Shown piece after piece: positions 27,052 through 36,117 of a stretch of 64,000 bases of DNA (the stretch's first letter is position 1; each line of letters starts with the position of its first letter). The DNA is from Clostridia bacterium (lineage in GTDB: Bacteria > Bacillota > Clostridia > Lachnospirales > Lachnospiraceae): positions 1 through 64,000 of the forward strand of contig CAJTHL010000011.1 in NCBI GenBank assembly GCA_910576205.1. Direction: 5' to 3'. The notes under the pieces were generated by a model. That model made no database searches. It worked only from the letters and a program-made list of their open reading frames with translations, and was not told the origin of the DNA. The position numbers and the translations under genes were made by a program.

Positions 27052-27798
27052 TTACGATAATTCTGTTAAAAGCCGGAAATCCTTCTGAATCTCCGTATAC
27101 CTCTCCCAGCATATTTCCTTCAATATGTTCTGGCGTTCCATAAATTGTTCTGCAGAAGTACGGATAGAAAAATATGTATCAAATTTGGCCTTTGTAATCA
27201 GTCTCCTGCCAGACAAATACCTCTTTTCCGGATCTGCCTGGTCTACAAATGCCTTACACTTTCTGATGATCTCTCCATCATATAAATCTTCCTTTGCAAT
27301 GGCGTCCAGCAAAAATGTTTCCATAGCCCCTTTTTCCTCAAAGGGTATCACTAATAGCAAAAACCGAAACGCTCTTTTCTGTCCCACATTATTTACCAGG
27401 GAACACTCCACCCAGGCGTTATTTCCAATTTCCTGCGAAATCCACACCAGATTTTCCCGAAAGGCCTGTGTAAGGTTTTCTATAAAATTCTGTTCTGTCT
27501 CTGTCTCATCCCGGTCTGTTATCAAGACAACTGAGTCAAAAAAATCATGCCCACCTGGGGCTGCCAGCAGGTTTCTTGCCACAACCAGCTTTAATCCCTC
27601 CTTTAATCTGCTGCATCCACCCACAGCGGCAATCGTAAGCGTCCCATCCTTTTTAAACAGCTTTCTGGATTTTTGCCGGTTTACCTTAAAAATGCCCTGC
27701 TGTCTTTCTCTATCGTCTTCCCAGCCGCATGCCTTTCGCATATAATATTGCAACAGAAAATAGTCTGTAGAGCCCTCACATAACATAATACTGTTCAT
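27052..27798 (-). CDS. TOPRIM-like protein (DUF3226/DUF4435-type), partner of the AAA ATPase
   Basis: A 248-residue protein with a TOPRIM-type layout: an early acidic motif MLCEGSTDYF (5-14), a glycine-rich turn AVGGCSRL and the D-x-D motif ITDRDE near 94. These residues would bind a divalent metal for nuclease activity. Its ATG overlaps the stop of the ATPase gene (TAATG), so the two are translationally coupled. ATPase-TOPRIM pairs such as OLD class 2 and PARIS are anti-phage systems, and this pair has the same two-part design. I cannot place it in a named system from sequence alone. Confidence 0.72.
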   Translation of the reverse strand: MNSIMLCEGSTDYFLLQYYMRKACGWEDDRERQQGIFKVNRQKSRKLFKKDGTLTIAAVGGCSRLKEGLKLVVARNLLAAPGGHDFFDSVVLITDRDETETEQNFIENLTQAFRENLVWISQEIGNNAWVECSLVNNVGQKRAFRFLLLVIPFEEKGAMETFLLDAIAKEDLYDGEIIRKCKAFVDQADPEKRYLSGRRLITKAKFDTYFSIRTSAEQFMERQNILKEICWERYTEIQKDFRLLTELS

Positions 27799-28892
27799 TA
27801 TCTCAGCTCCAATCCCAGACTGTCCTGTGCATGAATTGCTTCCAGACAGTTCATCGTTCTCACCAGGTTTTGTCCATTGTCTCTGTATAAGGTATAGACA
27901 TTGATGTTCGGCTGTAGCTCCTTTTTACATTTTAGGACCTTTTCTATCGCCTCCTTGCTGTGAGAGGTGAGAAATACCTGAACATTTAATTTCTTTGCGC
28001 TTTCCAGTATCCAGGAAAATACGGAATCCATGGCCGATGTATGAATCGCCGTCTCAAACTCATCTAACAGAAGAATTCCGTCTTTGGCTTCCACCAGAGC
28101 GCTCAACAATAAAATCGCCTTTTTCATACCATCACCATAAGCATTCAACGGCATTGCCTTTTTATGATCTCTGGTCAGCACTACATACTCAGGAACAGAA
28201 CTGTTTTTGTTTGTCTGTACTGCATTGATGCTTAAAATATTTTCATCAAAATCTTTAAGAATATCCAGCATAACCTCATAAAACTCCGAGCTTCTAAGAA
28301 TATCATCTAAAAACAGGCTGCCCGTTGCATGAGCATTAGGCGAAATATAAACAGTTCTTACAAAAGATTTTTCCTTGTTTACAAACATAGATGTCCTTGT
28401 CTGGAAATCATATAACTGGTAGCTCTTCTTTTTTTCTCCGTTTACCCAGATCTCCAGATGCATGCATCTGGTATCCATCACATGATCTGTTTCTTTTTCA
28501 TGTTCTGTTTCCATTAAACCTTCTAACTGAAGCATTTCTTTTTCCAGAAGCTGCGTTTCTTCTATTTCAGCTTTCAGCTCAACTTTTGTTGTTTTTTTGT
28601 GGATATTTATATATTCATAGCCCACATAATAATCTTCCTCATCAACCGGAAACAGATTTAAAAATTCATCATAGAAATATCTTTTTTTAAACCCGGGTTT
28701 ACTTTTTCTGAGAATATGCGCCCAGCTTCCTATATTATGTGGGTTGTCCATCGTAGAAAGAAGCTCCAGCACGCTGGTTTTTCCGCTGTTATTATCGCCT
28801 GTGAGAATATTGATATCATTAAGATTTTTCAGATGCAGGTTAGAGATTCCTCTATATGCACCTATCTTTATTTCCCTCACATGTCTTGCCAC
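27798..28892 (-). CDS. AAA family ATPase (AAA_15/21, OLD-like)
   Basis: A 364-residue SMC-like ATPase: N-terminal IKIGAYRGISNLHL, Walker A GDNNSGKTS (32-40), a charged coiled insertion about 95-140, a signature-like NAYGDGMKKAILLL, Walker B GILLLDEFETAIH and the switch VFLTSHSKEA. It probably binds ATP as a dimer and controls the TOPRIM partner encoded after it. Codons are noticeably more A/T-rich (AAA, AAT, TTT) than those of murF, ddl and the amidase around it, suggesting acquisition. All key motifs are intact, unlike the decayed ATPase at 5717-6886. Confidence 0.82.
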   Translation of the reverse strand: MARHVREIKIGAYRGISNLHLKNLNDINILTGDNNSGKTSVLELLSTMDNPHNIGSWAHILRKSKPGFKKRYFYDEFLNLFPVDEEDYYVGYEYINIHKKTTKVELKAEIEETQLLEKEMLQLEGLMETEHEKETDHVMDTRCMHLEIWVNGEKKKSYQLYDFQTRTSMFVNKEKSFVRTVYISPNAHATGSLFLDDILRSSEFYEVMLDILKDFDENILSINAVQTNKNSSVPEYVVLTRDHKKAMPLNAYGDGMKKAILLLSALVEAKDGILLLDEFETAIHTSAMDSVFSWILESAKKLNVQVFLTSHSKEAIEKVLKCKKELQPNINVYTLYRDNGQNLVRTMNCLEAIHAQDSLGLELR

Positions 28893-28967
28893 ATCAAGCT
28901 CCTCCTCATTTCATCCATTTACAGTTATTATAACCTGATTTCCCGGGCAGCATAATTCTTTTCGCAA

Positions 28968-30332
28968 TTATTTCAACGCCTCCACAATCTCCCCAAACTC
29001 CATGAAATGAGACGCCTTCACCAATATAGAATCTCCCCGCACCAAAAGCATCGGTAGCGCTTCTATAAGCTCCTCCTTTGTGGCAAACCAGTGGACAATC
29101 TGATCCGGATTTTTTGCCTTTGCCCCCCGCTCCATCTCCCTGGAGAGCTCTCCTGCCAGCAGCAGCACGTCGATTCCCGCGTCCACCGCATGGCAGCCCA
29201 CATTGTAATGAAGCAGCTTTTCGTTGACCCCAAGCTCCCCCATATCTCCCAGAATAGCCACTTTGCGGCCCAGGGCGTTGGAGAGCACGTCCAGGGAAGC
29301 GTACATGGAGACGGGGTTGGCATTGTAGCAGTCGTCCAGAAGCGTCCATTTATCCGTGTGAATCAAGTGGTTCCGACCGCTGACAGGCGTTAGGCTCTCA
29401 ATGCCGGCCCTGATCTCCTCCCAGGACAGGCCCAGGGACAGGCCCACGGCGGCCCCTGCCAGGGCATTGTATACCATGTGCATACCGGGGATGGGTATAG
29501 TCGCCTGGGTTTTCTGACCCCCGCAGACCAGCTCACAGCGGATGCCGTCCAGCCCCAGATTTTCTATATTCCGGGCAGAAAGGTCGTTTTCCGGCTCCAG
29601 GCCAAAAAACACCGGCGCGCTGCCCCGGGTCTCCCTCAAGGTAATCAGTTTGTCGTCGTCTCCGTTGGCAATAACCTTCGCCCCGGGCTGGGCAAAATCA
29701 AACATTTCGGTCTTGGCCTTTAAAATCCCGTCCCGGTCTTTAAGCTTCTCCAGATGGCAGAGTCCGATATTGGTAAAGACGCAGATATTGGGCCGGGCCA
29801 TCTTGCTAAGGCGGTGCATTTCCCCAAAATCGCTGATGCCCATCTCCACCACGGCGGCCTCATGGCTGTCCCGGATCTGGAGGAGCGTCAGGGGAAGGCC
29901 GATTTCATTGTTGAAATTCCCCCTGGTCTTTAAAGTGTTAAAGCGCTGGGAAAGCACGGCGGCGATCATTTCCTTTGTACTGGTCTTACCCACGCTGCCC
30001 GTAATGCCCACCACAGGAATGGTTAAGGCGCTGCGATAGTATTCCGCAATATCCTTCAAAGCCTGGAGCGTGGACTCCACCACAATACAGGGCCCTGTGG
30101 GATGCTCTGGCAAGACCTCACAGACACAGGCCAGGGCCCCCTTGGCAAACACGGAGGGAATATAGCTGTGGCCGTCTACCCGCTCTCCCTTTACGGCAAA
30201 GAAGAGAAAACCTGGCTCCACCTGGCGGCTGTCCTGGACAGCCCCTTTAATCTCTGTCTGCTTTTTCTCCTCCGGGCCCACATAGGAGCCCCCGCAGGCT
30301 GCGGTTATTTTTTCCAGCGTCATGTTTTTCAT
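28968..30332 (-). CDS. murF: UDP-N-acetylmuramoyl-tripeptide:D-alanyl-D-alanine ligase
   Basis: A 454-residue cytosolic Mur ligase that adds D-Ala-D-Ala to the UDP-MurNAc-tripeptide in wall synthesis. The N-terminal substrate domain, the ATP-binding GSVGKTSTKEM (about 111-121), the central VVEMGISDFGEM and the C-terminal DDCYNANPVSM and LGDMGELG motifs are all present. Length is normal. It follows ddl, which makes its D-Ala-D-Ala substrate, with 92 bp between them; the order ddl-murF suits a shared wall unit. Confidence 0.95.
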   Translation of the reverse strand: MKNMTLEKITAACGGSYVGPEEKKQTEIKGAVQDSRQVEPGFLFFAVKGERVDGHSYIPSVFAKGALACVCEVLPEHPTGPCIVVESTLQALKDIAEYYRSALTIPVVGITGSVGKTSTKEMIAAVLSQRFNTLKTRGNFNNEIGLPLTLLQIRDSHEAAVVEMGISDFGEMHRLSKMARPNICVFTNIGLCHLEKLKDRDGILKAKTEMFDFAQPGAKVIANGDDDKLITLRETRGSAPVFFGLEPENDLSARNIENLGLDGIRCELVCGGQKTQATIPIPGMHMVYNALAGAAVGLSLGLSWEEIRAGIESLTPVSGRNHLIHTDKWTLLDDCYNANPVSMYASLDVLSNALGRKVAILGDMGELGVNEKLLHYNVGCHAVDAGIDVLLLAGELSREMERGAKAKNPDQIVHWFATKEELIEALPMLLVRGDSILVKASHFMEFGEIVEALK

Positions 30333-30424
30333 AACGTAACTCCTTCTTTAAATAAGAGTGTTGTGGTATATGCAGCTTTGCAGTGTCATTGGGAAAATTC
30401 CCCTTTCTTCACTGCTTATTGCCC

Positions 30425-31471
30425 TCACGCATACTTTTTGAGGGATGTCTCTATGATTTTCAGACACAGATCCCCAAAATCCATACCAAGCGCCGCCGCC
30501 TCCTGGGGCAAAAGGCTTGTGGGCGTCATGCCGGGCAGGGTGTTGGCCTCCAGACAGTAGACGGAATTGTCTTTTTCATCCATCATAAAGTCCATACGGG
30601 CATAAGATTTCATACCAAGGGCCTCAAATACCTGCTCCGCACAGGTCTGCAGGCGCAGGGTCAGTTCTTTAGAAAGCTCCGCCGGGCAGGTTTCCTTTGT
30701 GCTGCCTGCCTGATATTTATTTTTATAGTCGTAAAAGCCCTCCAATGGGGCGATCTCTATGACAGGCATAGCCTTACCCTCGATTACTCCCACGGAAAAC
30801 TCCCGCCCCACAATAAACTGCTCCACGATGACGGCGTCCCCAAAGGAAAAGGCGTCTCTAAGGGCCCCCGGAAGCTCCTCCGGGCCATTTACCCGGTAAG
30901 CCCCCACGCTGGAGCCTCCACAGGCCGTCTTTACCATACAGGGATACGCGATGGAACCAGGCTCTACCGTCTCCCCCCGTTTCACCACGCATCCCTTTGG
31001 GGTGGGTATCCCGTATTTCTCAAAAAACTGTTTGGAAATCCCCTTATCCATGGCCATGGCACTGCTTAAGTAGTCCGTACCGGTATAGCGGATGCCCATA
31101 AGGTCAAAGGCGGCCTGCATCCGTCCGTCCTCCCCGCCCTCCCCGTGAAGGGCCAGAAACACCATATCTGCCTGGTCACAGATTTCAAGCACGTTAGGGC
31201 CAAAGGCGCTTTTACCGCCGTCTTTCCTAAGAGCCTTCACCTGGCTTAAATCCGGCGCAGACCTGGATACCCCCTGGATATCCTTTGCCCAGTCCACATC
31301 CATTTCAAACAAATCTCCGGGACATTCCCCGGCCTCCCCATACCCTAAGTAAACATCCAGCAGAATCACCTGCATACCTTTTTCCCTAAGGGCATAATAA
31401 ACCTGGCTCCCCGTACTCAGCGAAACATCCCGTTCCGTGCTGATACCGCCTGCCAGCACTACGATTTTCAT
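30425..31471 (-). CDS. ddl: D-alanine--D-alanine ligase
   Basis: A 348-residue ATP-grasp enzyme that joins two D-alanines. It shows the N-terminal KIVVLAGGISTERDVSLSTG, ALHGEGGEDGRMQ, the ATP-grasp VKTACGGSSVG, EQFIVGREFSVGV, ARMDFMMDE and the end motif CLEANTLPGMTPTSLLP. It lies between plsC and murF on the same strand, with short gaps (17 bp from plsC). AGGGGAGGAG precedes the ATG at 31471. Confidence 0.95.
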   Translation of the reverse strand: MKIVVLAGGISTERDVSLSTGSQVYYALREKGMQVILLDVYLGYGEAGECPGDLFEMDVDWAKDIQGVSRSAPDLSQVKALRKDGGKSAFGPNVLEICDQADMVFLALHGEGGEDGRMQAAFDLMGIRYTGTDYLSSAMAMDKGISKQFFEKYGIPTPKGCVVKRGETVEPGSIAYPCMVKTACGGSSVGAYRVNGPEELPGALRDAFSFGDAVIVEQFIVGREFSVGVIEGKAMPVIEIAPLEGFYDYKNKYQAGSTKETCPAELSKELTLRLQTCAEQVFEALGMKSYARMDFMMDEKDNSVYCLEANTLPGMTPTSLLPQEAAALGMDFGDLCLKIIETSLKKYA

Positions 31472-31488
31472 AATAGAATACTCCTCCC

Positions 31489-32220
31489 CTACATAAGGCC
31501 TGCGTTCTTATCCAGCATCTCCTGGATTTTCTTCTGTGTATAGGAACCCAGAAACTTCTTTTCTTCTTTGGAAAGCGTCCTGGGATCAATCGGTGTGCCA
31601 TATTCCAGAATCACGCGGGCAGGCTTAATAAACGGCAGATGCCGCTCAAAAATCTCAGCCGAATTTGTGATAGCCATGGGAATAATAAGGCACCCGGTCT
31701 TTTCCGCCATTTTCATGCTGCCCTCCTTAAAGGGCAGCATCTTGTCGGTGCGATTGCGGGTTCCCTCCGGAAAAATGCAGATGGAAATCCCGTTTTTAAT
31801 ATATTCAATTCCCTGCAAAATGGTTTTAAGGCCTGCCCGCATATCCTCCCTGTCCAGAAACAAGCAGTAGAGGGCCTTCATCCAGTCCCGCAGAAGGGGA
31901 TAGCGCAGCATTTCCACCTTTGCCACATATCCTGTGAGATCCGGGCAGCGGGAGTAAGTCATGAGAATATCAAAATAGCTGTTGTGGTTCCCCACATAGA
32001 GCACAGCCTGATCCTTTGGCACATTTTCTTCCCCGATTACGGTGATTTTCACCCCGGTAATCCACAGGATAAATTTAAAAGCTCCCTGCACCATGCGAAG
32101 GCAGCTGATATCCCTGGCTCTTTTATTGAATTTGCCGATGATCCATTCCACCAGCAGCACAGGGATGCCCAGAATCAGATAGGAAAGTACAACCACAACC
32201 ACTAAAATGAAACGAATCAT
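31489..32220 (-). CDS. plsC: 1-acyl-sn-glycerol-3-phosphate acyltransferase
   Basis: A 243-residue membrane-bound acyltransferase that makes phosphatidate from lysophosphatidate. It begins with a hydrophobic anchor (about 1-28), followed by the catalytic NH-x4-D box (NHNSYFDI), FLDREDMR, the substrate-binding FPEGTRNRT and a later VILEYGTPI. It lies 10 bp after malQ and 17 bp before ddl, so it belongs to the malQ-plsC-ddl-murF run. Confidence 0.9.
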   Translation of the reverse strand: MIRFILVVVVVLSYLILGIPVLLVEWIIGKFNKRARDISCLRMVQGAFKFILWITGVKITVIGEENVPKDQAVLYVGNHNSYFDILMTYSRCPDLTGYVAKVEMLRYPLLRDWMKALYCLFLDREDMRAGLKTILQGIEYIKNGISICIFPEGTRNRTDKMLPFKEGSMKMAEKTGCLIIPMAITNSAEIFERHLPFIKPARVILEYGTPIDPRTLSKEEKKFLGSYTQKKIQEMLDKNAGLM

Positions 32221-32230
32221 AATCCACCTC

Positions 32231-33748
32231 TTATCTTCCGAATAAATGTGTCATCTGGCGGAGTCCGTCCGCCATACCGGAATTCAGATCTCCGGCTTTA
32301 TAACGCCATCCCCAGTTCCCCTCCGGTGTTCCGGGCACATTCATCCGGGAATTGCTGTCAAGCTTCAGCACATCCTGTAGGGGGAATATGGCGTATCTGG
32401 CAATGGTGCCAAGGCAGGTGCGGATAAAATCCCAGCTCACGCTGGAGGCGTCCGTGTTCATATAGCGGCGCACCTTATCCCGGGAATACTCCGACGCATG
32501 CTGGTACCATCCCAGAGACGTGTCGTTGTCGTGGGTTCCCGTGTAACAGATGCAGTTGCGGGTGTCAAACTGATGGGGCAGGAAGGTGCTCTCGTCCCCG
32601 TCGTAGGCAAACTGCAGCACCCGCATACCAGGAAACTGAAAGGTATCCCGGAGTTTTTCTACCTCTGGGGTAATAAGCCCCAGGTCTTCCGCAAACAAAG
32701 GCAGTTCCCCACCCAGAGCCTTTTCCACAGCCCGGAAGAGCTTCTCTCCCGGCGCCCGCCTCCAGGTGCCCCCGATGGCATTTAGCGCATCCGCAGGAAC
32801 CGCCCAGTAAGCCTCAAATCCCCGGAAATGATCCAGACGCAGATAATCCACCTGGTCAAGCTGGTTGCGGATTCTGGAAATCCACCACTGGAATCCGTCG
32901 GCTTCATGGATATCCCAGTCATAGAGCGGATTTCCCCAGAGCTGCCCCTCCGCGCAGAAATAGTCTGGCGGCACTCCCGCCACTTCTGTAGGATGCCCTT
33001 TCTCATCCAGCTTAAACAACTCTTTATTTCCCCAGACATCCGCGCTGTTTAACGCCACGAATATAGGCAAGTCGCCTACAATGGCAATATTCCGCTCATT
33101 GGCATAAGCCTTCAGTTCATACCACTGGGTATAGAAGAGATATTGAAGGAATTTATGATAGATGATCTCCTTTTTCAGCTTCTTCTCCCAGAGAATTCTC
33201 TCCTCCGGGCCGGGGTCACGCAGGGATTCCTCCCACTCAATCCAGCTCTTTCCCTCATGGTAATCTTTTCCCGCCATAAAAAGGCTGTACTGATCCAGCC
33301 AGAAGGAATTGGCCTCACAGAAGGAGTCGTATTCTTCCAGAAGATTTTTGTCCGCTGTATGGAGAAAAGCTTCGTAGGCCTTTTCATACAGCTCTGTCTT
33401 ATATTCAATCACCGCGTCATAGTCCACACGGTCAGGCGGAAAATCCGGGATATGCGCCACATCCTCCCGGGTCAGAAGCTTTTGCTCCACCAGCTTTTCC
33501 GGGCTGATTAAAATGGTATTTCCGGCAAAGACAGAATACCCCTGGTAAGGGGAATTTCCAAGCGAGGTAGGCACCAGGGGAAGCACCTGCCACAGATGCT
33601 GGCCTGCTGCCTGAAGAAAATCCACGAAATCATAAGCCCCCTTCCCCAGATCCCCCACGCCGTAGGGGGACGGAAAAGAGGTGGGATGCAAAAGAATCCC
33701 GCTGTAACGGTAATTGGTGTGGTCATCGGCTGACGTTTTAAAATGCAT
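32231..33748 (-). CDS. malQ: 4-alpha-glucanotransferase (amylomaltase)
   Basis: A 505-residue cytosolic GH77 enzyme that moves alpha-1,4-glucan pieces between malto-oligosaccharides. Motifs: GILLHPTSFPSPYGVGDLG near the start, GDLPIFVALNSADVW, the nucleophile Asp in YLRLDHFRGFEAYW, the acid Glu in LFAEDLG, and CYTGTHDNDT. It leads the run with plsC, ddl and murF, and shares a divergent upstream region with the PrcB-like lipoprotein gene. Together with the GH13 enzymes and glycogen phosphorylase it points to alpha-glucan metabolism. Confidence 0.95.
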   Translation of the reverse strand: MHFKTSADDHTNYRYSGILLHPTSFPSPYGVGDLGKGAYDFVDFLQAAGQHLWQVLPLVPTSLGNSPYQGYSVFAGNTILISPEKLVEQKLLTREDVAHIPDFPPDRVDYDAVIEYKTELYEKAYEAFLHTADKNLLEEYDSFCEANSFWLDQYSLFMAGKDYHEGKSWIEWEESLRDPGPEERILWEKKLKKEIIYHKFLQYLFYTQWYELKAYANERNIAIVGDLPIFVALNSADVWGNKELFKLDEKGHPTEVAGVPPDYFCAEGQLWGNPLYDWDIHEADGFQWWISRIRNQLDQVDYLRLDHFRGFEAYWAVPADALNAIGGTWRRAPGEKLFRAVEKALGGELPLFAEDLGLITPEVEKLRDTFQFPGMRVLQFAYDGDESTFLPHQFDTRNCICYTGTHDNDTSLGWYQHASEYSRDKVRRYMNTDASSVSWDFIRTCLGTIARYAIFPLQDVLKLDSNSRMNVPGTPEGNWGWRYKAGDLNSGMADGLRQMTHLFGR

Positions 33749-33844
33749 GGTACAACTTCCTTCCTAAAAAACTGTGCTTTTTAATCATTATAATATCCAT
33801 TTGCACAAAAAACAAGGATAATACTGGTGCTTTCCCCATAAACT

Positions 33845-33880
33845 ATTAATAAGCGGTTATTATAATTCCTGCTTATTAAT
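33845..33880. promoter_or_regulatory. Inverted repeat between malQ and the PrcB-like gene
   Basis: ATTAATAAGC (33845-33854) and GCTTATTAAT (33871-33880) are a perfect 10-bp inverted pair with a 16-bp spacer containing TATAAT, in the 188-bp divergent gap. This fits an operator or promoter site, though no matching -35 box is clear. Confidence 0.4.
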
Positions 33881-33936
33881 CTGCCAATATTCAATAAGGT
33901 ATAACCGCAAGCACAAAGAAAAGGGGGAGATTTTGC

Positions 33937-34335
33937 ATGAAACGGCTATTTTTTCTGGGGATAATCGTTATTTTTCTGACAGCCTGCCAGGCGCAGACCG
34001 ACAGCAGCAAGAAGATAAAGGATCTGGAATACACGGTTGTGGCGGAGGACATGGTTCCGGCAAAGCTGGCCCAGGTGCTGGAGGAAAAGAAAAAGGAGCC
34101 TTTTAAGCTTACCTACCAGGAGCAGGGAAACATGTATCTGTGTACTGGATACGGGGAACAGCCCACCGGCGGGTATAGCATTGCGGTGGAGGAGCTATAC
34201 CTGACGGAAAACGCCGTGTACATTGACACCACCCTCATAGGGCCCTCCAAGGGGGAGACACTGACGGAAATGCCCTCCTACCCCTGGATTGTTGTTATGA
34301 CAGAGGATCTGGAGCTTCCGGCCGTATTCCAGTAG
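33937..34335 (+). CDS. Lipoprotein with PrcB-like C-terminal domain
   Basis: A 132-residue exported lipoprotein. Residues 1-17 form a signal with lipobox LTAC, so Cys17 would be lipidated. The mature part has a PrcB_C-like domain with CTGYGEQPTGGYSI near 65-77, a pattern common to small protease-complex-associated proteins. AAAGGGGGAG precedes the ATG at 33937. It lies just before sipL, but 82 bp separate the two and a link is not shown. Confidence 0.8.
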   Translation: MKRLFFLGIIVIFLTACQAQTDSSKKIKDLEYTVVAEDMVPAKLAQVLEEKKKEPFKLTYQEQGNMYLCTGYGEQPTGGYSIAVEELYLTENAVYIDTTLIGPSKGETLTEMPSYPWIVVMTEDLELPAVFQ

Positions 34336-34417
34336 GGAATATTTGCGTCTAAAAGGGCCTATGTCTGCATATAGTTGTATAAAGCTGGCGCAAACTTAAG
34401 ATTGAGGAGGTAAACAG

Positions 34418-35983
34418 GTGGAACTTGTTCGTAAAAATATCCATATGAGCAGGCAGAAAGCCAGGGCGCTGTGGCAGATGACCCTGGATGACGACTACAA
34501 TGTGCCGGACAGTATGCCGGACGTGCAGCACATCATCCTTCGCCAGGGCACGCTGGAAATCACGGAATGCAAGCCGGAAAAAGACAGGGCAAAGCTTAGG
34601 GGAAGTTTGAATTTTTCTGTTTTCTACGGGGACAACAGCGGGGAACAGATCCCCTCCGGCATTCAGGGGAAAATTCCCTTTGAGGAACAGATACATATGG
34701 AGGGAATCCAGGACGGGGAAAATATCCAGGTAAAGTGGAGCCTGGAGGACTTAAGCATTTCCCTGGTTCATTCCCGGAAATTCAGCGTCAAAGCGCTGAT
34801 TACTTTTGTTCTGACAGCGGAGGAGCTGGTAGATGAAGAAATGGCCGTGGCCGTCCCCGAGGGAAAGGACGTGGAAACACGTATGTGCCAGGTTTCCGTG
34901 GCAGGACTGGCGGCACAGAAGCGGGATACCTGCCGTGTTAAGGACGAGGTGATTCTGCCCATGAACCAGCCCAACATCCAGAAAATCCTGTGGCAGGAAA
35001 CGGCTGTCCGGGGGCTGGATATCCGTCTCGGGGAAGGACAGGTGATTCTGAAGGGAGAAATCCAGGTCTTTGTCCTTTATCTGGGCGAGGAAGAGCCTGC
35101 CAAAACCTGGTGGCTGTCCCAGAGTATTCCCTTTAACAGTCACGTAGACTGTTCCGGCTGCCAGGAGCAGATGATCGGCCATGTGGATGTAAGCCTGCTT
35201 CACGGGGATGTGGAGGTAAAGCCCGATTACGACGGGGAAATGCGCGTGCTGAACGTGGACGCCATTCTGGATGTAAATATGAAAATCTATATGGAAGAAC
35301 ATCTGGGAATGGTCTGTGATCTGTACAGTCCTTCCCGGGAGTTGAAAATCCAGACCCGGCCTGCCCGGTGCGAACGGCTGCTGATCTCCAACGCTTCCCG
35401 CTGCCGCGCCATGGACCGGCTGCCCGTTAGCCAGACGGACGCAAAAATCCTCCAGGTATGCAATACCTCCGGGGATGTAAAAGTAGACGAAGTCACCGTC
35501 ACAGACCAGGGGCTTAAGGTAGAAGGCGTGGTATCTGTCCAGATTCTCTATGTGACAGACGACGACCAGACACCTTTCCGCTGTCTGGAAGGGGCGCTTC
35601 CCTTTGAGCACCTTCTGGAAACCCCGGGAATGAGCCCGGAGCCCGTGTATCACCTTCAAGCATCCCTGGAACAACTTCACGCCGCCATGGTCAGCGGGGA
35701 AGAAGTGGAGGTCAAGGCCGCCATCCTGTTAAACGCCCTGGTTCTGGAACCTCTGGAGCTTACCCACATTGAAAATGTCGAGGAGGAACCCCTTAACCTG
35801 GAAAAGGTCAAGAGCCTGCCTGGAATGCTGATCTATGTAGTACAGCCTGGGGACACCCTGTGGGAGATCGCCAAGACCTACCACACCACCATGGAGCAGG
35901 TGCGCACCTTAAATGATCTGGGACAGCAGGAAGTAAAGGCCGGACAGCGGCTGCTTATGATGAAACAGATGGGAAGTATTTAG
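34418..35983 (+). CDS. sipL: Spore coat morphogenetic protein SipL-like (DUF3794 plus LysM)
   Basis: A 521-residue sporulation protein. Three SPOCS (DUF3794) domains occupy about 1-460, with the typical VPDSMPDV segment near 30 and repeated HVDV and VVSVQILYV beta strands. A single LysM domain (YVVQPGDTLWEIAKTYHT) starts near 472. In Clostridioides difficile, SipL has this length and order and binds SpoIVA to anchor the coat. The start is GTG at 34418, supported by TTGAGGAGG eleven bases upstream. A terminator-like hairpin follows. Confidence 0.88.
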   Translation: MELVRKNIHMSRQKARALWQMTLDDDYNVPDSMPDVQHIILRQGTLEITECKPEKDRAKLRGSLNFSVFYGDNSGEQIPSGIQGKIPFEEQIHMEGIQDGENIQVKWSLEDLSISLVHSRKFSVKALITFVLTAEELVDEEMAVAVPEGKDVETRMCQVSVAGLAAQKRDTCRVKDEVILPMNQPNIQKILWQETAVRGLDIRLGEGQVILKGEIQVFVLYLGEEEPAKTWWLSQSIPFNSHVDCSGCQEQMIGHVDVSLLHGDVEVKPDYDGEMRVLNVDAILDVNMKIYMEEHLGMVCDLYSPSRELKIQTRPARCERLLISNASRCRAMDRLPVSQTDAKILQVCNTSGDVKVDEVTVTDQGLKVEGVVSVQILYVTDDDQTPFRCLEGALPFEHLLETPGMSPEPVYHLQASLEQLHAAMVSGEEVEVKAAILLNALVLEPLELTHIENVEEEPLNLEKVKSLPGMLIYVVQPGDTLWEIAKTYHTTMEQVRTLNDLGQQEVKAGQRLLMMKQMGSI

Positions 35984-35990
35984 TACCTTA

Positions 35991-36037
35991 AAATCCCGCA
36001 GTATCTGCCGGTTTTTCCGGCGGAAACTGCGGGATTT
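35991..36037 (+). terminator. Hairpin terminator after sipL
   Basis: A 12-bp perfect stem (35991-36002 with 36026-36037) encloses a nested CCGG hairpin. The T-run behind it is broken, so efficiency is uncertain. Confidence 0.6.
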
Positions 36038-36117
36038 ATCCGTTTTCATATTTTTCCTTGTACACCACCCGCGAATATGCTATTGTTTTATAAAACAACA
36101 GAAAGAAAGGCCGTATC

